Source: JALCLA01 sp965653565 | GTDB taxonomy: Bacteria; Pseudomonadota; Gammaproteobacteria; Xanthomonadales; Xanthomonadaceae | Length of the DNA: 64,000 nt | Direction: 5' to 3' | Assembly (NCBI GenBank): GCA_965653565.1 | Contig: CBFHAI010000004.1 | Location: 62,001 to 126,000, forward strand | Program-made: the position numbers and the translations under genes | Part shown: one piece after another, positions 22,433 to 31,753 of the stretch | Position numbering within the stretch: position 1 is the first letter of the stretch | Layout: each line of letters opens with the position of its first letter | The notes under the pieces: model-generated | Database searches by the model: none | What the model was told of the DNA's origin: nothing | The model's input: only the letters and a program-made list of their open reading frames with translations

Positions 22433-22990
22433 TTGAGTTCCGCGGAGTTCCTGTCGACGGCCGAGTACGCCAAGCATCGTGGATGCAGCGACTCCTTCGT
22501 GCGTCGCCTACGTCGAGCCGGACGCCTAGTGCTCAGTCGCGACGGGAAGCTGATCGATGTCGCACAGTCAGACGCACTGCTCGACGCCACGAACGATCCC
22601 TTGCGCGGCGGCGACCGATCTGCTGACGCGCCTGATCCCAAAGATGCGCCGATCGGCACCACGCCGCCGTCGGCGCCATCGATCAGAGAGGCGGTGCGAC
22701 GAGAGCGCCTCGCAAAGGCACGCCTGGCGGAACTCGAGCTTGGCGAAGAAGCCGGCGACCTGACGCGGCGCGAGGAGGTTCAACGCGCCGTGTTCACGCT
22801 GGCACGTCAAGCAGTGGAGCGCATGCGCACCATGGGCAGCCGGCTGCGCAAGCGCTTGGCCGTAGAAGCCGACCCGGCCGCGTGCGAAGCCCTCATCAAT
22901 GCCGAGATCGAAGAGATCTGCCAGGACATGCAGCGCGCTGCTGACTCCTTGCGCGAGAACGGCGAGCGCGCCGCGGGGCAGCGCTCATGA
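22433..22990 (+). CDS. Terminase small subunit (DNA-binding)
   Basis: About 185 residues. A helix-turn-helix lies near the N-terminus (STAEYAKHRGCSDSFVRRLRRAGRL), a Pro/Ala linker follows, then a long helical region (RRERLAKARLAELELGEEAG) typical of Nu1-like small subunits, which recognise the packaging site. Start choice: TTG 22433, preceded by GGGG; GTG 22421 or an ATG at 22283 inside the iterons are alternatives. The stop overlaps the large subunit ATG (ATGA). Confidence 0.75.
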   Translation: MSSAEFLSTAEYAKHRGCSDSFVRRLRRAGRLVLSRDGKLIDVAQSDALLDATNDPLRGGDRSADAPDPKDAPIGTTPPSAPSIREAVRRERLAKARLAELELGEEAGDLTRREEVQRAVFTLARQAVERMRTMGSRLRKRLAVEADPAACEALINAEIEEICQDMQRAADSLRENGERAAGQRS

Positions 22991-25170
22991 CGTTCGAAGG
23001 GACCTACACCTACGACGTCGAGTTAGCGTGCGCCACAGACTTGGTATGCGACGCTTGGGGCGCTGCGTGGAAAATTCCGCCGCGGCTGACGGTAAGCCAG
23101 TGGGCTGATGAGCACCGTGTCATCGCGCAAGGAGCGGGCGCAGATCCGGGCAAGTGGCGCACCTCGCGCACGCCGTACCTTCGCGAGATCCAGGACAGCC
23201 TCTCGGCGCACTCGCCTGTTCGGGAAGTGTCGTTCAAAAAGTCGGCGCAAATTGGCGCGACCGAGATCCTGATCAACTGGGCCTGCTACGTCGTCGACCA
23301 TGCTCCGGACGCGATGATCATCGCGCAACCGGTCAAGGACCTCGCGCGCAGCTGGGCCGTCGCGAAGTTCGATCCGGCCGTGGAGCTGATGCCGTCGATC
23401 GCAGAGAAGCTCTCGACCGACAACACGCTCGAGAAGCGATTCCCCGGCGGCACGCTCTGGGTCATCTGGGCAAATTCCTCGAACCAACTGCGACAACGCA
23501 CGGCGCGCTATCTCGGCGAGGACGAGCTCGACGAATATCCAGACGACCTTGGTGGCCAAGGGTCCGCCGACGAGCAACTCGAGGCGCGGCCACTTTCCTT
23601 CGGTGACCGCGGCAAGATCTACCGCGCCTGTACGCCGACGGTGGCTGGCAAGAGCAAGATCGCGAAGCGCTATGCCGAGGGCGATAGCCGGCGCTACATG
23701 GTGCAGTGTCCCCACTGCCAGCGTCATTTCGCCCTGGTCGAGGAATTGCTTCAAGACAACGGCACCTTCGTCTGCGGCCACCACGGATGTGGTGTCGCCA
23801 TCGGCGAAGAGCACAAAACGCAAATGCTGCGCGAGCGTAGCGCGTGCCTCGGTTGCGGTTGCGTGCCGGTCCGCGTCGTCCACGCCAAGGGCCGGGATGG
23901 CGCTGCTGTCCTAGCAGATGAATGCGAATGCACCTACACGATCGATCCGCCGGCTCCCGACGGTGCCTATCACGAGCCCACCAATCCAGACGCTGACTCC
24001 AGCCATCGAAGCTATTGGATCTGGGCGGCCTATATGGCGGAGGGTCTCGGACTCACCTGGCTCGAGATCGCGCAACGACGCGCCGAGGCGGGCACCGATC
24101 CGTCAAAGCAAGCCGGTTACCACAATCTGATTCTTGGCCTCGAGCACGCCGGCGAACGTCAAGAGCAGGATTCCGCGGAGGTAGCCAGCTTGGCCGAGCC
24201 CGGGGTGCAGCTAGGCGTCGTCCCACGCGGCGCCTACATCCTGACGGCGGGCGTGGACTGCCAACACGATCGCTTCGAAGTGCAGGTGCTGGCTTTTGGC
24301 CGTGGCCAGCGGGCGAGGGTGATCGACTATCAAGTTGTCGATGGCGATCCCTCGATGCCGACCGGCTATGACCAGCTCGACGCCTACCTGCAGCGCACGT
24401 TCAAGAATGACCGCGGCATCGACATGACGATCAGCGTTGTGGCGATCGATGGCGGCAACTGGACCGAGATGGTCGCGCAGTTCGTCAAACGCAGCGTCAG
24501 CTACTCCGGCAATGCCCGCCTCATCAACACGCCGCGCGGTAGTCAGCCGCAGCGCGTCTACCTGGTGCGAGGTCGTTCGGAAAAGAAGAGCGACCGGGCG
24601 GTCTATCGGCCTGCCAAGACGGAAGTCAACGCGCGCGAAAAGACCGTGGCTCGCAGCGTCGGCATCTGGGGCGTAGGCACGAGCGTCTTGAAACACCTGA
24701 TCTATGGCTGGCTCAACGCAGCACTCAACGCGAAGGCGAAAGCAGAAACCTCCGGCGACGCGGATCCTGTCGAAGACCGGATGCTGCGATTCCCTGGCGG
24801 AAACGGAGAGGCCGCCGCCGGAGTTCTCGACGCGGATGCACTGCCGCGAAGCTACTACACCGGTCTAACCGCCGAGTTCTTCGACCTCGATGCGAAGGTG
24901 TGGGTGCGTCCGCGTGGCAAGGCCAACGAGCCGCTCGATACCGCGGTCTACGCGATCTGGGCTGCGTTGTCGCCAGCAATCAAGATCGACGCAATTCGCG
25001 AGCCGCAGTGGCAAGCCCTCGAGCAGCAGTTTGAACCCGCCGCCGATCTGTTCTCGACGCCGAACGCGCCCTCGGCTGAACCCACTGGCTCGCGGGTTTC
25101 GCGTGGAACCAACGAGGGTGCCTCGCCCGATCGCGATGTCGCATCCGCGGGGTGGGGGAGCCGACTGTGA
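22987..25170 (+). CDS. Terminase large subunit, GpA family
   Basis: 727 residues, the usual size of lambda GpA-type terminases. The N-terminal ATPase has FKKSAQIGATEILINW (deviant Walker A region, residues 83-98) and LGEDELDEYPDDLG. A zinc-binding insert follows (QCPHCQRHF, CGHHGCGV, CLGCGC). The C-terminal nuclease begins GVDCQHDRFEVQVLAFGRG and includes VAIDGGNW. It cuts and pumps phage DNA into the prohead. Confidence 0.95.
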   Translation: MTFEGTYTYDVELACATDLVCDAWGAAWKIPPRLTVSQWADEHRVIAQGAGADPGKWRTSRTPYLREIQDSLSAHSPVREVSFKKSAQIGATEILINWACYVVDHAPDAMIIAQPVKDLARSWAVAKFDPAVELMPSIAEKLSTDNTLEKRFPGGTLWVIWANSSNQLRQRTARYLGEDELDEYPDDLGGQGSADEQLEARPLSFGDRGKIYRACTPTVAGKSKIAKRYAEGDSRRYMVQCPHCQRHFALVEELLQDNGTFVCGHHGCGVAIGEEHKTQMLRERSACLGCGCVPVRVVHAKGRDGAAVLADECECTYTIDPPAPDGAYHEPTNPDADSSHRSYWIWAAYMAEGLGLTWLEIAQRRAEAGTDPSKQAGYHNLILGLEHAGERQEQDSAEVASLAEPGVQLGVVPRGAYILTAGVDCQHDRFEVQVLAFGRGQRARVIDYQVVDGDPSMPTGYDQLDAYLQRTFKNDRGIDMTISVVAIDGGNWTEMVAQFVKRSVSYSGNARLINTPRGSQPQRVYLVRGRSEKKSDRAVYRPAKTEVNAREKTVARSVGIWGVGTSVLKHLIYGWLNAALNAKAKAETSGDADPVEDRMLRFPGGNGEAAAGVLDADALPRSYYTGLTAEFFDLDAKVWVRPRGKANEPLDTAVYAIWAALSPAIKIDAIREPQWQALEQQFEPAADLFSTPNAPSAEPTGSRVSRGTNEGASPDRDVASAGWGSRL

Positions 25171-25237
25171 GACCCTCGATTCGCGCCTCGGCTTTTGTTT
25201 CGCGTGGAACCTCGCGGCCGCCAGCGCGTCCCAATTC

Positions 25238-25540
25238 GTGACTAGGCACACTGCCAGGCGCAAAGCGCGGATCAACGAACTGTCTGACGAGTTGACAGTA
25301 GGGGCAGCGCTTCGCTTGCGCAAAGACAGCGACGACATCCGATTGGTCGTCGAAGCCGTGGTGGCTTACCTCATCGAGGAGTACCCGGCGCAAGACTTGT
25401 ACGTACCTTCCTCGGTCACGTATCCGGCCGAACAAATTCGCGCGGACGTCGCTGCGGGTTTGTCGATTCGCAAGGTCTGCCAGAAACACTGCATCGGTCG
25501 CAAAACACTCTACCGTCTGTTAGACACCACTGCTGAATAG
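25238..25540 (+). CDS. Mor-like helix-turn-helix protein
   Basis: 100 residues from GTG 25238. The C-terminal half (DVAAGLSIRKVCQKHCIGRKTLYRLLD) is a helix-turn-helix, and the preceding IEEYPAQDLYVP resembles the Mor/C activator layout. It lies between terminase and neck genes, so late transcription control is possible. The start is uncertain because the frame is open upstream over the terminase gene. Confidence 0.6.
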   Translation: MTRHTARRKARINELSDELTVGAALRLRKDSDDIRLVVEAVVAYLIEEYPAQDLYVPSSVTYPAEQIRADVAAGLSIRKVCQKHCIGRKTLYRLLDTTAE

Positions 25541-25603
25541 GCCGACCAGGGTGCGTTCAATTCCCCGAGACTGAGCGCACTCATGCATGGATGATGCTGA
25601 TCC

Positions 25604-25852
25604 ATGTCGTTCGCCACAGACCAAGTTGCCCTTCTCAAGACCGCCTACGCGCAGGTCCTGAAGGGACAAGCCGTTCGATATGGCGAACGCCAACTTACCC
25701 GTGCAGACGCCGCGTGGATCAGCGCGGAGTTGGACAAGTGGTTGGGGCGGGCGGCGAGCGAGGCGACTGCTGCCGCCGGTAGCGCTCCTGGCGTCGCCAT
25801 CGCTGATTTCACTGACGGCGGCTGCAACCGCCGTTTCCGGAGTGCGACGTGA
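25604..25852 (+). CDS. Head-tail joining protein, gpW-like
   Basis: 82 residues. The first 50 (MSFATDQVALLKTAYAQVLK, then GERQLTRADAAWISAELDKWL) match the gpW pattern: a helix, a short hairpin and a helix. gpW-type proteins plug the portal after packaging. It sits between terminase and portal, as in lambda, and its stop overlaps the portal GTG. Confidence 0.8.
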   Translation: MSFATDQVALLKTAYAQVLKGQAVRYGERQLTRADAAWISAELDKWLGRAASEATAAAGSAPGVAIADFTDGGCNRRFRSAT

Positions 25853-27405
25853 AGCGCGCCGCGATCGAGACGCTGATAGCCGCCGTGTCGCCGGCATGGG
25901 CAGCCGCGCGCGAGCGCAGCCGCTTGCGGACGTTGGCATATCGCCAAGCCTACGAGGCCGCAGAGACCACGCATCTGCGCGCTAAGCAGCGCGAGATGGG
26001 AAGCGGTAACGCTATCGTCTCCCGCACAGGTGCGGCTCTGCGGAACCACGCACGCCATCTGGACCGCAATCACGACATCGTCAGTGGCGGTCTCTCGTCG
26101 CTGGTGCAGCACCTCGTTGGACCTACCGGCATCAACATCGTGCCGACGCCGCGCGATTCCGAAGGCAACGTCGTCGAGAGCGTGGTCGATCAGATCATGC
26201 CGCTATATCAGGACTGGGCGAAGCGCCCCGAAGTCACCTGGATGCATGACTGGGCAAGCGCGCAACGGCTGCTTGCTCGCACGTGGCTACGCGACGGTGA
26301 AGTTTTCGTGCAGGAACTGCGTGGCCCGATTCCGTTCCTCGACCATGGCTCCGTCGTGCCGTTCTCCCTGGAGATGCTCGAGCCGGACATGATCCCGCTC
26401 GACCTCGACGATGCCGCTCGTCGAATTCTCCAAGGCGTCGAGCGCAATGCGTGGGGTCGTGCAGTCGCGTTCCACGTGTACAAGCGGCACCCGGGCGACG
26501 CTGACGTGATGATTCCGGAAACCAAGCGCGTCCCGGCGGATCTCATTCGCCACTGCCGCACCATCGACCGCCTCGGCCAAGTGCGTGGTGTCAGCATTCT
26601 CGCGTCCACCTTCACGCGAATCGAGGACCTCAAGGACTACGAAGAAAGCGAGCGCATCGCCGCGAAGATCGCCGCAAGTTTCGCTGCCGCGATCATCAAG
26701 GGTGATCCCACGATGTACGAGGCCGACGGTGGGCCTCAGCGCATGATGCGTATGCAACCTGGGATGGTGTTCGACAATCTGCGCCCTGGCGAGTCTGTTC
26801 AGTCCATCGACTCCAAGCGACCGAATCCAAACTTGGAGCCGTATCGAAACGCTCAGCTGCGAGCCATCGCGGCGCCGATGCGTATCTCGTTCTCGTCGTT
26901 GGCAAAGAACTACAACGGCAGCTATAGCGCTCAGCGCCAGGAGCTCGTTGAGCAATACGGCGCGTATGGCGTGCTGGCGTATGAGTTCGTTTCGCAGATT
27001 GTTCGCCCGGTGTACGAGCGCTTGGTCGCAATTGCCGTGGCGTCGGGCGAACTCGCGCTGCCTCCTGGCATGACGCCTAGCATGGCTATCGGTGCGGATT
27101 ACCTCCCGCCACCGATGCCGTGGATCGACCCCATGAAGGAAGCCATGGCGCTGCGCACGCAAGTGCGAGCCGGCTTCCGAAGCGCTGCATCGGTCATCGC
27201 CGAGCGTGGCGGGCGCATGTACGACACGCTCGAGCAGATTGCTCTTGAGCGCCAGTGGGCGGCGGATCTCGGAATCGTTTTGGACACCGACCCGCGCCAA
27301 GTCAGCGCCGCAGGACTCACGCAGGCGCGCAATCCCGGCGCCGAGCTACCCGATACCGATGGCCGCGCCGTCGAAGAACCGACCGACCTCGAGGAAGAAG
27401 CATGA
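25849..27405 (+). CDS. Portal protein, lambda family
   Basis: 518 residues from GTG 25849. It has the lambda portal hallmarks: LRNHARHLDRNHDIVSGGLSS near the N-terminus, GEVFVQEL, FHVYKRHPGD, and FSSLAKNYNGSYSAQRQELVE in the second half. Twelve copies form the DNA gateway at one vertex of the head. Followed by the protease-capsid gene through an ATGA overlap. Confidence 0.95.
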   Translation: MKRAAIETLIAAVSPAWAAARERSRLRTLAYRQAYEAAETTHLRAKQREMGSGNAIVSRTGAALRNHARHLDRNHDIVSGGLSSLVQHLVGPTGINIVPTPRDSEGNVVESVVDQIMPLYQDWAKRPEVTWMHDWASAQRLLARTWLRDGEVFVQELRGPIPFLDHGSVVPFSLEMLEPDMIPLDLDDAARRILQGVERNAWGRAVAFHVYKRHPGDADVMIPETKRVPADLIRHCRTIDRLGQVRGVSILASTFTRIEDLKDYEESERIAAKIAASFAAAIIKGDPTMYEADGGPQRMMRMQPGMVFDNLRPGESVQSIDSKRPNPNLEPYRNAQLRAIAAPMRISFSSLAKNYNGSYSAQRQELVEQYGAYGVLAYEFVSQIVRPVYERLVAIAVASGELALPPGMTPSMAIGADYLPPPMPWIDPMKEAMALRTQVRAGFRSAASVIAERGGRMYDTLEQIALERQWAADLGIVLDTDPRQVSAAGLTQARNPGAELPDTDGRAVEEPTDLEEEA

Positions 27406-29666
27406 ATCTGCGCGCCCTTTCACTTTGCATCGCGGCATCGTTCTTCGCGACGACCGACGATCTCGATCGCCTCGCGCCCGAGTCCAAGGGCAAATCCGTG
27501 CTCGCGCTTAGCACCGGAGCGGATGGAGCCGCCGAACTGCTGATCTACGGCCCGATTGGCGACTACTTCTGGGATGGCATCAGCGCTCGCGACATCGTCG
27601 AGCAGATTGCCGCGGTCACCGCGCCAACCATCAATGTGCGAATCAACAGCGACGGCGGCATCGTCTCCGACGGACTGTCGATCTACAACGCCCTCAAACG
27701 TCACGCGGCCAAGGTCAACGTCACCGTCGACGGTATTGCGGCAAGCATTGCCAGCCTGATCGCGATGGCCGGCGACACGGTCGCCATGCATGCCAACACG
27801 ATGCTCATGGTGCACGCCCCGATGAACGGGGTTTGGGGCAACGCGGCGGCGCTGCGCCGGCAGGCGGCGGTGCTCGACACGTGGGCCAAGGCAATGCAGG
27901 AAAGCTACGTCGCCAAGACGAAAAAGCCGGCTGAGGTCGAGGCGCTGCTCACCGACGGCGAAGACCACTACTTCACCGCAGCCGAGGCGCTCGCGTTCGG
28001 CTTCATCGATCGCATTGCTGACGCCGAGGCGACGGAGCCGGAAGACGAAAAGTCGCTGGCGGCCGCGCTGCTCTCCTACGTCAACGCCATCGCCAACTCT
28101 TCGGCCAGCGTCACATCGACGTTGCGCCGCCGTATCCAGGCGGCGTGCAAGCCGCCTGCATTTGCCTCGCTGTGCGAGGGCCACCAACGGGCGGTCTATG
28201 CCCATCTCGAGGAAAGTCCCATGAAGCAACAGTGCCAACTGATTATGGCGAATGCGGCTGGCGCTGCGCCGGCTTCGACGTCCACTCCCGCTGCGCCCAC
28301 GGCTCCCGCTGCCGCTGCGCCGGTGGCGCCCGCGCCTAGCGACAGTGGCGAAGCGGTATTCGCCGCGCTCGCCACGCGCAACACATCCATTCGCGCCGTC
28401 TTCGCCCCGTTCGCCGACATCAGCGGTGTGCGCGAGCTCGAGACGACCTGTCTCGCAGATCCGCGCATGACGGTAGAGCAGGCGCAGGCGCGCCTGCTCG
28501 CCCGCATGGGCAATGGGGCTGCGCCGCTGAACGACTCGACCACGCCGCGCGTGGAAGCGGGCCGTGACGAGAGCGATGCTCGCCGCGCCCAGATCGTCAA
28601 CGGACTGCTCGCCCGTGCCGGCGTGTTGACCGGTCCCGACGCGGATCGCGCTCGGCAGGGCAATCCGCACGCGCGTGCCACGCTCATCGACCTGGCTGAG
28701 CAATCGCTTGCCCGATCGGGTGTGGCGACGCGTCAGCTCGATCGCTCGGAGATCGCTCGTCGTGTGTTGGCGCAGCAAGGCACCAGCGATTTCCCGGTGC
28801 TGCTCGAGAACACCCTGCATCGCATTGTCCTCACGGGCTACGCAGCGGCGGCGTTCACCTGGCAGCGCTTCTGCGCGACGGGAATGCTCAGCGACTTCCG
28901 TCCGCACAACCGCTACCACCTGTCGTCGTTCTCCGACCTGCAGGAAGTCAACGAACACGGCGAGTACGTCAACGGCGTGCTGGGCGACGCGGCCAAGGAA
29001 ACGATTCAGGGCAAACGTAAGGGCCGCATCCTCCAGATCACGCCCGAAGTGCTGATCAATGACGACCTCGGTGCGTTTGCGCGCATCGCGCAGGCGCTCG
29101 GACAGGCGGCCGGCCGCACCATCGAGAAAGACGTGTACGCGCTGTTCGCGCTGAACTCCGGCGCCGGCCCCAAGATGGAAGACGGCAAGGAGCTCTTCCA
29201 TGCCGATCACGGCAACATCGACACAACCTCGGCGGCGCCGACGGTCACGTCGATGGATGCCGGCGCGCAGGTCATGCGCCTGCAGAAGGACGTGGGCAAC
29301 AACGACTATCTCGATCTGCGCCCCGACATCTGGCTCGGCCCGGTGACGAAGTCGGGTGCGGCGCGCACCGTCGTCAACTCCGAGTTCGATCCGGACGCCG
29401 CGAACAAGCTCCAACGCTTCAACGTGTCTCGCAACATCGTGCGGGACATCGTCGACTCGCCGCGCCTCTCGGGCAACGCCTGGTACCTCTTCGCGAGCCC
29501 CAGCACCGAGCCGGTCATCGAAGTGGCGTTCCTGGACGGCGTGCAGACCCCGACGCTGGAGCAGGAAACCAACTTCCGCACCGACGGGTTGAGCTGGAAG
29601 GTCGTGCACAAGTACGGCGTCGGCGCGGTGGGTTACCGCGGCGTCGTCAAAAACGCCGGCGCCTAA
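27402..29666 (+). CDS. ClpP-like prohead protease fused to major capsid protein
   Basis: 754 residues from ATG 27402. Residues 35-230 are a ClpP/S14-type protease: INSDGGIVSDGLSIYN, the nucleophile Ser115 in GIAASIAS and His138 in MVHAPMNG. Residues 285-360 are an Ala/Pro linker, likely scaffold-like. From about 440 on the sequence is a HK97-type capsid subunit (FPVLLENTLHRIVLTGYAAA, then NDDLGAFARIAQALGQAAGR to the C-terminus). The protease should cut itself free and trim the capsid during head maturation. One uninterrupted frame is seen. Confidence 0.92.
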   Translation: MNLRALSLCIAASFFATTDDLDRLAPESKGKSVLALSTGADGAAELLIYGPIGDYFWDGISARDIVEQIAAVTAPTINVRINSDGGIVSDGLSIYNALKRHAAKVNVTVDGIAASIASLIAMAGDTVAMHANTMLMVHAPMNGVWGNAAALRRQAAVLDTWAKAMQESYVAKTKKPAEVEALLTDGEDHYFTAAEALAFGFIDRIADAEATEPEDEKSLAAALLSYVNAIANSSASVTSTLRRRIQAACKPPAFASLCEGHQRAVYAHLEESPMKQQCQLIMANAAGAAPASTSTPAAPTAPAAAAPVAPAPSDSGEAVFAALATRNTSIRAVFAPFADISGVRELETTCLADPRMTVEQAQARLLARMGNGAAPLNDSTTPRVEAGRDESDARRAQIVNGLLARAGVLTGPDADRARQGNPHARATLIDLAEQSLARSGVATRQLDRSEIARRVLAQQGTSDFPVLLENTLHRIVLTGYAAAAFTWQRFCATGMLSDFRPHNRYHLSSFSDLQEVNEHGEYVNGVLGDAAKETIQGKRKGRILQITPEVLINDDLGAFARIAQALGQAAGRTIEKDVYALFALNSGAGPKMEDGKELFHADHGNIDTTSAAPTVTSMDAGAQVMRLQKDVGNNDYLDLRPDIWLGPVTKSGAARTVVNSEFDPDAANKLQRFNVSRNIVRDIVDSPRLSGNAWYLFASPSTEPVIEVAFLDGVQTPTLEQETNFRTDGLSWKVVHKYGVGAVGYRGVVKNAGA

Positions 29667-29679
29667 CGGCCAACTCACC

Positions 29680-29706
29680 GCCGGAGCGTCCTCGCGACGC
29701 TCCGGC
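29680..29706 (+). terminator. Hairpin between capsid and decoration genes
   Basis: An 11-bp perfect stem GCCGGAGCGTC / GACGCTCCGGC with a 5-base loop, no T tract. It may trim or protect the abundant capsid message. Confidence 0.5.
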
Positions 29707-29733
29707 AATTCGAATCGAATCAGGAGACGCACC

Positions 29734-30120
29734 GTGGCAAAAAACTACGTGACGGATGGCAAGGTCATCCAGTGGACCAATGGCACCGGCGCCGACGTGG
29801 CGTCGGGCCAGGTCGTGAAGGTAGGTGGCGGCACGCTCGGTGTCGCGCTGCAGGCAATCGCAGACGGCGAAACGGGCAGTACCGCGATCGAGGGCGTGTT
29901 CAGCGGCGTGCCGAAGGTAACGGCCGCGGTCTTCGCGCAGGGCGAGAAGCTCCTGTTCGACGTGTCGGCCGACAGCGGCGTGGGCGCGTTCGACGACAGC
30001 GCTGCGACGGGCGCCTCTGGCGATGTGATGGGCGGTGCAGTCGCTTGGGTGGCGGGAGCGAATCTCGAAACCACCTGCACGATCAAGCTCACGCCGGGCA
30101 ACTCGACGGTCACCGCATAG
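29734..30120 (+). CDS. Capsid decoration-type protein (DUF2190)
   Basis: 128 residues, Gly/Val/Ala-rich and beta-like (MAKNYVTDGKVIQWTNGTGADVASGQVV), as in the DUF2190 family placed after the capsid gene in many phages. Probably a head surface stabiliser. Good ribosome-binding site (AGGAG). Confidence 0.8.
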   Translation: MAKNYVTDGKVIQWTNGTGADVASGQVVKVGGGTLGVALQAIADGETGSTAIEGVFSGVPKVTAAVFAQGEKLLFDVSADSGVGAFDDSAATGASGDVMGGAVAWVAGANLETTCTIKLTPGNSTVTA

Positions 30121-30272
30121 GCGTGAACGTCCTTCGTCTCCAGACGCGCGAAACCACAGGGCTGACGTGCCACAGGGTGGAGAGTCGCGCGCGCGTCGGA
30201 GCCGCGCCGTCGGAGTTCGCTTCGGCGGCGCGTTTTTTTTCTGGCTCGCTCCGCAGGCACTGAAGGACCGCG

Positions 30273-30758
30273 ATGCTCCCTCTTCCGATCACTCCGGTCG
30301 ACGCGCTCGCGCAAATCATCGAGCCGGGCTTGGCGCTGCTGCCCGCCCTGCTGACCACTCGGGGCTCGAAGACGATGCTGCTGGCGATCGCACTGCAGGA
30401 GTCTGGGCTCAAGCACCGACGGCAGATCACGGGTCCGGCCCGCGGTCTCTGGCAGTTCGAGCGCATCGCCGTCACGCACGTTCTGCAACACGCCGCCTCC
30501 GCAGCGATGGCACTCGACGTTTGCAAAGCGCGCGGCGTGGTGCCCGAGTCGCGCAGCGTGCATGACGCACTGATGCGTGATGACTTGCTGGCGTGCGCAT
30601 TCGCACGCCTCAATCTGTTCACCGATGCGCAGCCGCTGCCGTGCGTGGGCGAGATCGCCGCCGCGTGGGCCACGTACAAGCGGGTGTGGAAGCCGGGCAA
30701 ACCGCACCTCAACCGCTGGCAAGACAACTATCCCCTTGCCGTGGAAGCCGTCGCGTGA
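30273..30758 (+). CDS. Endolysin-like lytic transglycosylase
   Basis: 161 residues. LLAIALQESGLKHRRQ (catalytic Glu43 likely) followed by GPARGLWQFE matches the lysozyme-like/transglycosylase fold. No signal peptide is seen, so it would need a holin to reach the cell wall. Its position inside the head genes, before a membrane protein, suggests a lysis cassette at 30.3-32.6 kb. Confidence 0.75.
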   Translation: MLPLPITPVDALAQIIEPGLALLPALLTTRGSKTMLLAIALQESGLKHRRQITGPARGLWQFERIAVTHVLQHAASAAMALDVCKARGVVPESRSVHDALMRDDLLACAFARLNLFTDAQPLPCVGEIAAAWATYKRVWKPGKPHLNRWQDNYPLAVEAVA

Positions 30759-31123
30759 GCGATCCGACGCAAGAGCCATCGCACTGGCAGGCCGTCGGGT
30801 CGTTGCTCGGCATGCTGGTGACCGGGTTCATCGCCTATGTGTCGGGCCGATATCGCCGCCCTGCCGCGGCAGCGGCGGAGCTTGCGGGCTTGGCGGCCGA
30901 TGAGATCAAAAGCCGCGCGGAGTCCGTGCTCTATCAGCAGCTGATCGACCGAATGGAGTCGCTCGAGGAAGCGCACCGCAAGCTCGAACACGAGCTCGAT
31001 GCCGAACGCCGTCTTCGCCGCGGGTTGGAAGACCACGTTGGCTTGCTGGAAACCCTGATGCGTGCGGCGGGGTTGAACCCCCCCGCCTTTCATGTGTTCA
31101 ACGGAGCGGCCGATGACCGCTGA
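30755..31123 (+). CDS. Membrane-anchored coiled-coil protein, possible inner spanin or holin
   Basis: 122 residues from GTG 30755 (GTGA overlap). One membrane segment at about residues 12-28 (AVGSLLGMLVTGFIAYV) precedes a long charged coiled coil (SLEEAHRKLEHELDAERRL). This is the layout of an Rz-type inner spanin; a holin is the alternative. Next to the endolysin gene. Confidence 0.6.
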   Translation: MSDPTQEPSHWQAVGSLLGMLVTGFIAYVSGRYRRPAAAAAELAGLAADEIKSRAESVLYQQLIDRMESLEEAHRKLEHELDAERRLRRGLEDHVGLLETLMRAAGLNPPAFHVFNGAADDR

Positions 31124-31403
31124 CGCCCGTCGCACTCTGTGCATGCGCGTGGTGTGCGCGCTGCTCGTTGCCCTGGCGTGCGCCGTGGGCGGCCAGGGCG
31201 TGGTTGCGAACCCGCCGCTGATCGTCCGCTACGAATCCGAAGCCTCGATTCGCACACCGGGCGGCCACAGAATCGTGCAGCCCGCAGGGGCCGAGGTCGA
31301 CGCATGCGCGCAAGGCAACATCGTTGCGCGCCTCGATCTCGCAACTCGGACGTTGCACGTCCTGAAGCCGTGCATCAACGTTTTTCAGAACGGGTTCGAG
31401 TAG
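31113..31403 (+). CDS. Small secreted phage protein
   Basis: 96 residues from ATG 31113. A signal peptide is clear (MRVVCALLVALACAVGG, cleaved near VVA-NPP). The mature part has two Cys residues and a beta-rich look. Located among lysis genes; function unknown. Confidence 0.65.
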   Translation: MTADARRTLCMRVVCALLVALACAVGGQGVVANPPLIVRYESEASIRTPGGHRIVQPAGAEVDACAQGNIVARLDLATRTLHVLKPCINVFQNGFE

Positions 31404-31405
31404 TC

Positions 31406-31753
31406 ATGTCCCGCGCAAAGATCGTCAACGCCCAGGACGGAAGCTTCTACGCAATTCGCGTCAGCTGCCCGGGGTGCCGCTGGGCGGACGGCGAGCCGAT
31501 GGCGCACACGCTTGAGACCGAATGGATGCCGCCTGGCGCAACACGCACCGCGCACGCACGTCCTGATCGGTGGGGCTTCAATGGCGATTTCGAGCGGCCG
31601 ACGTTCTCGCCTTCGCTTCTGCGCCGCTCTGGTCGGCCGGGCGGCGAGCATGTGTGCCACAGCTTCATTCGAAACGGCCGCATCGAGTTCCTGGCCGACT
31701 GCACGCATGCGCTCGCCGGGCAGACGGTGGACCTGCCGGAGATCTGCGAATGA
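31406..31753 (+). CDS. DUF6527-like phage protein
   Basis: 115 residues. The end GGEHVCHSFIRNGRIEFLAD, then CTHALAGQTVDLPE, is typical of a small phage family listed as DUF6527. With CPGC and further Cys/His residues it may bind a metal. Overlaps the next gene by ATGA. Confidence 0.65.
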   Translation: MSRAKIVNAQDGSFYAIRVSCPGCRWADGEPMAHTLETEWMPPGATRTAHARPDRWGFNGDFERPTFSPSLLRRSGRPGGEHVCHSFIRNGRIEFLADCTHALAGQTVDLPEICE

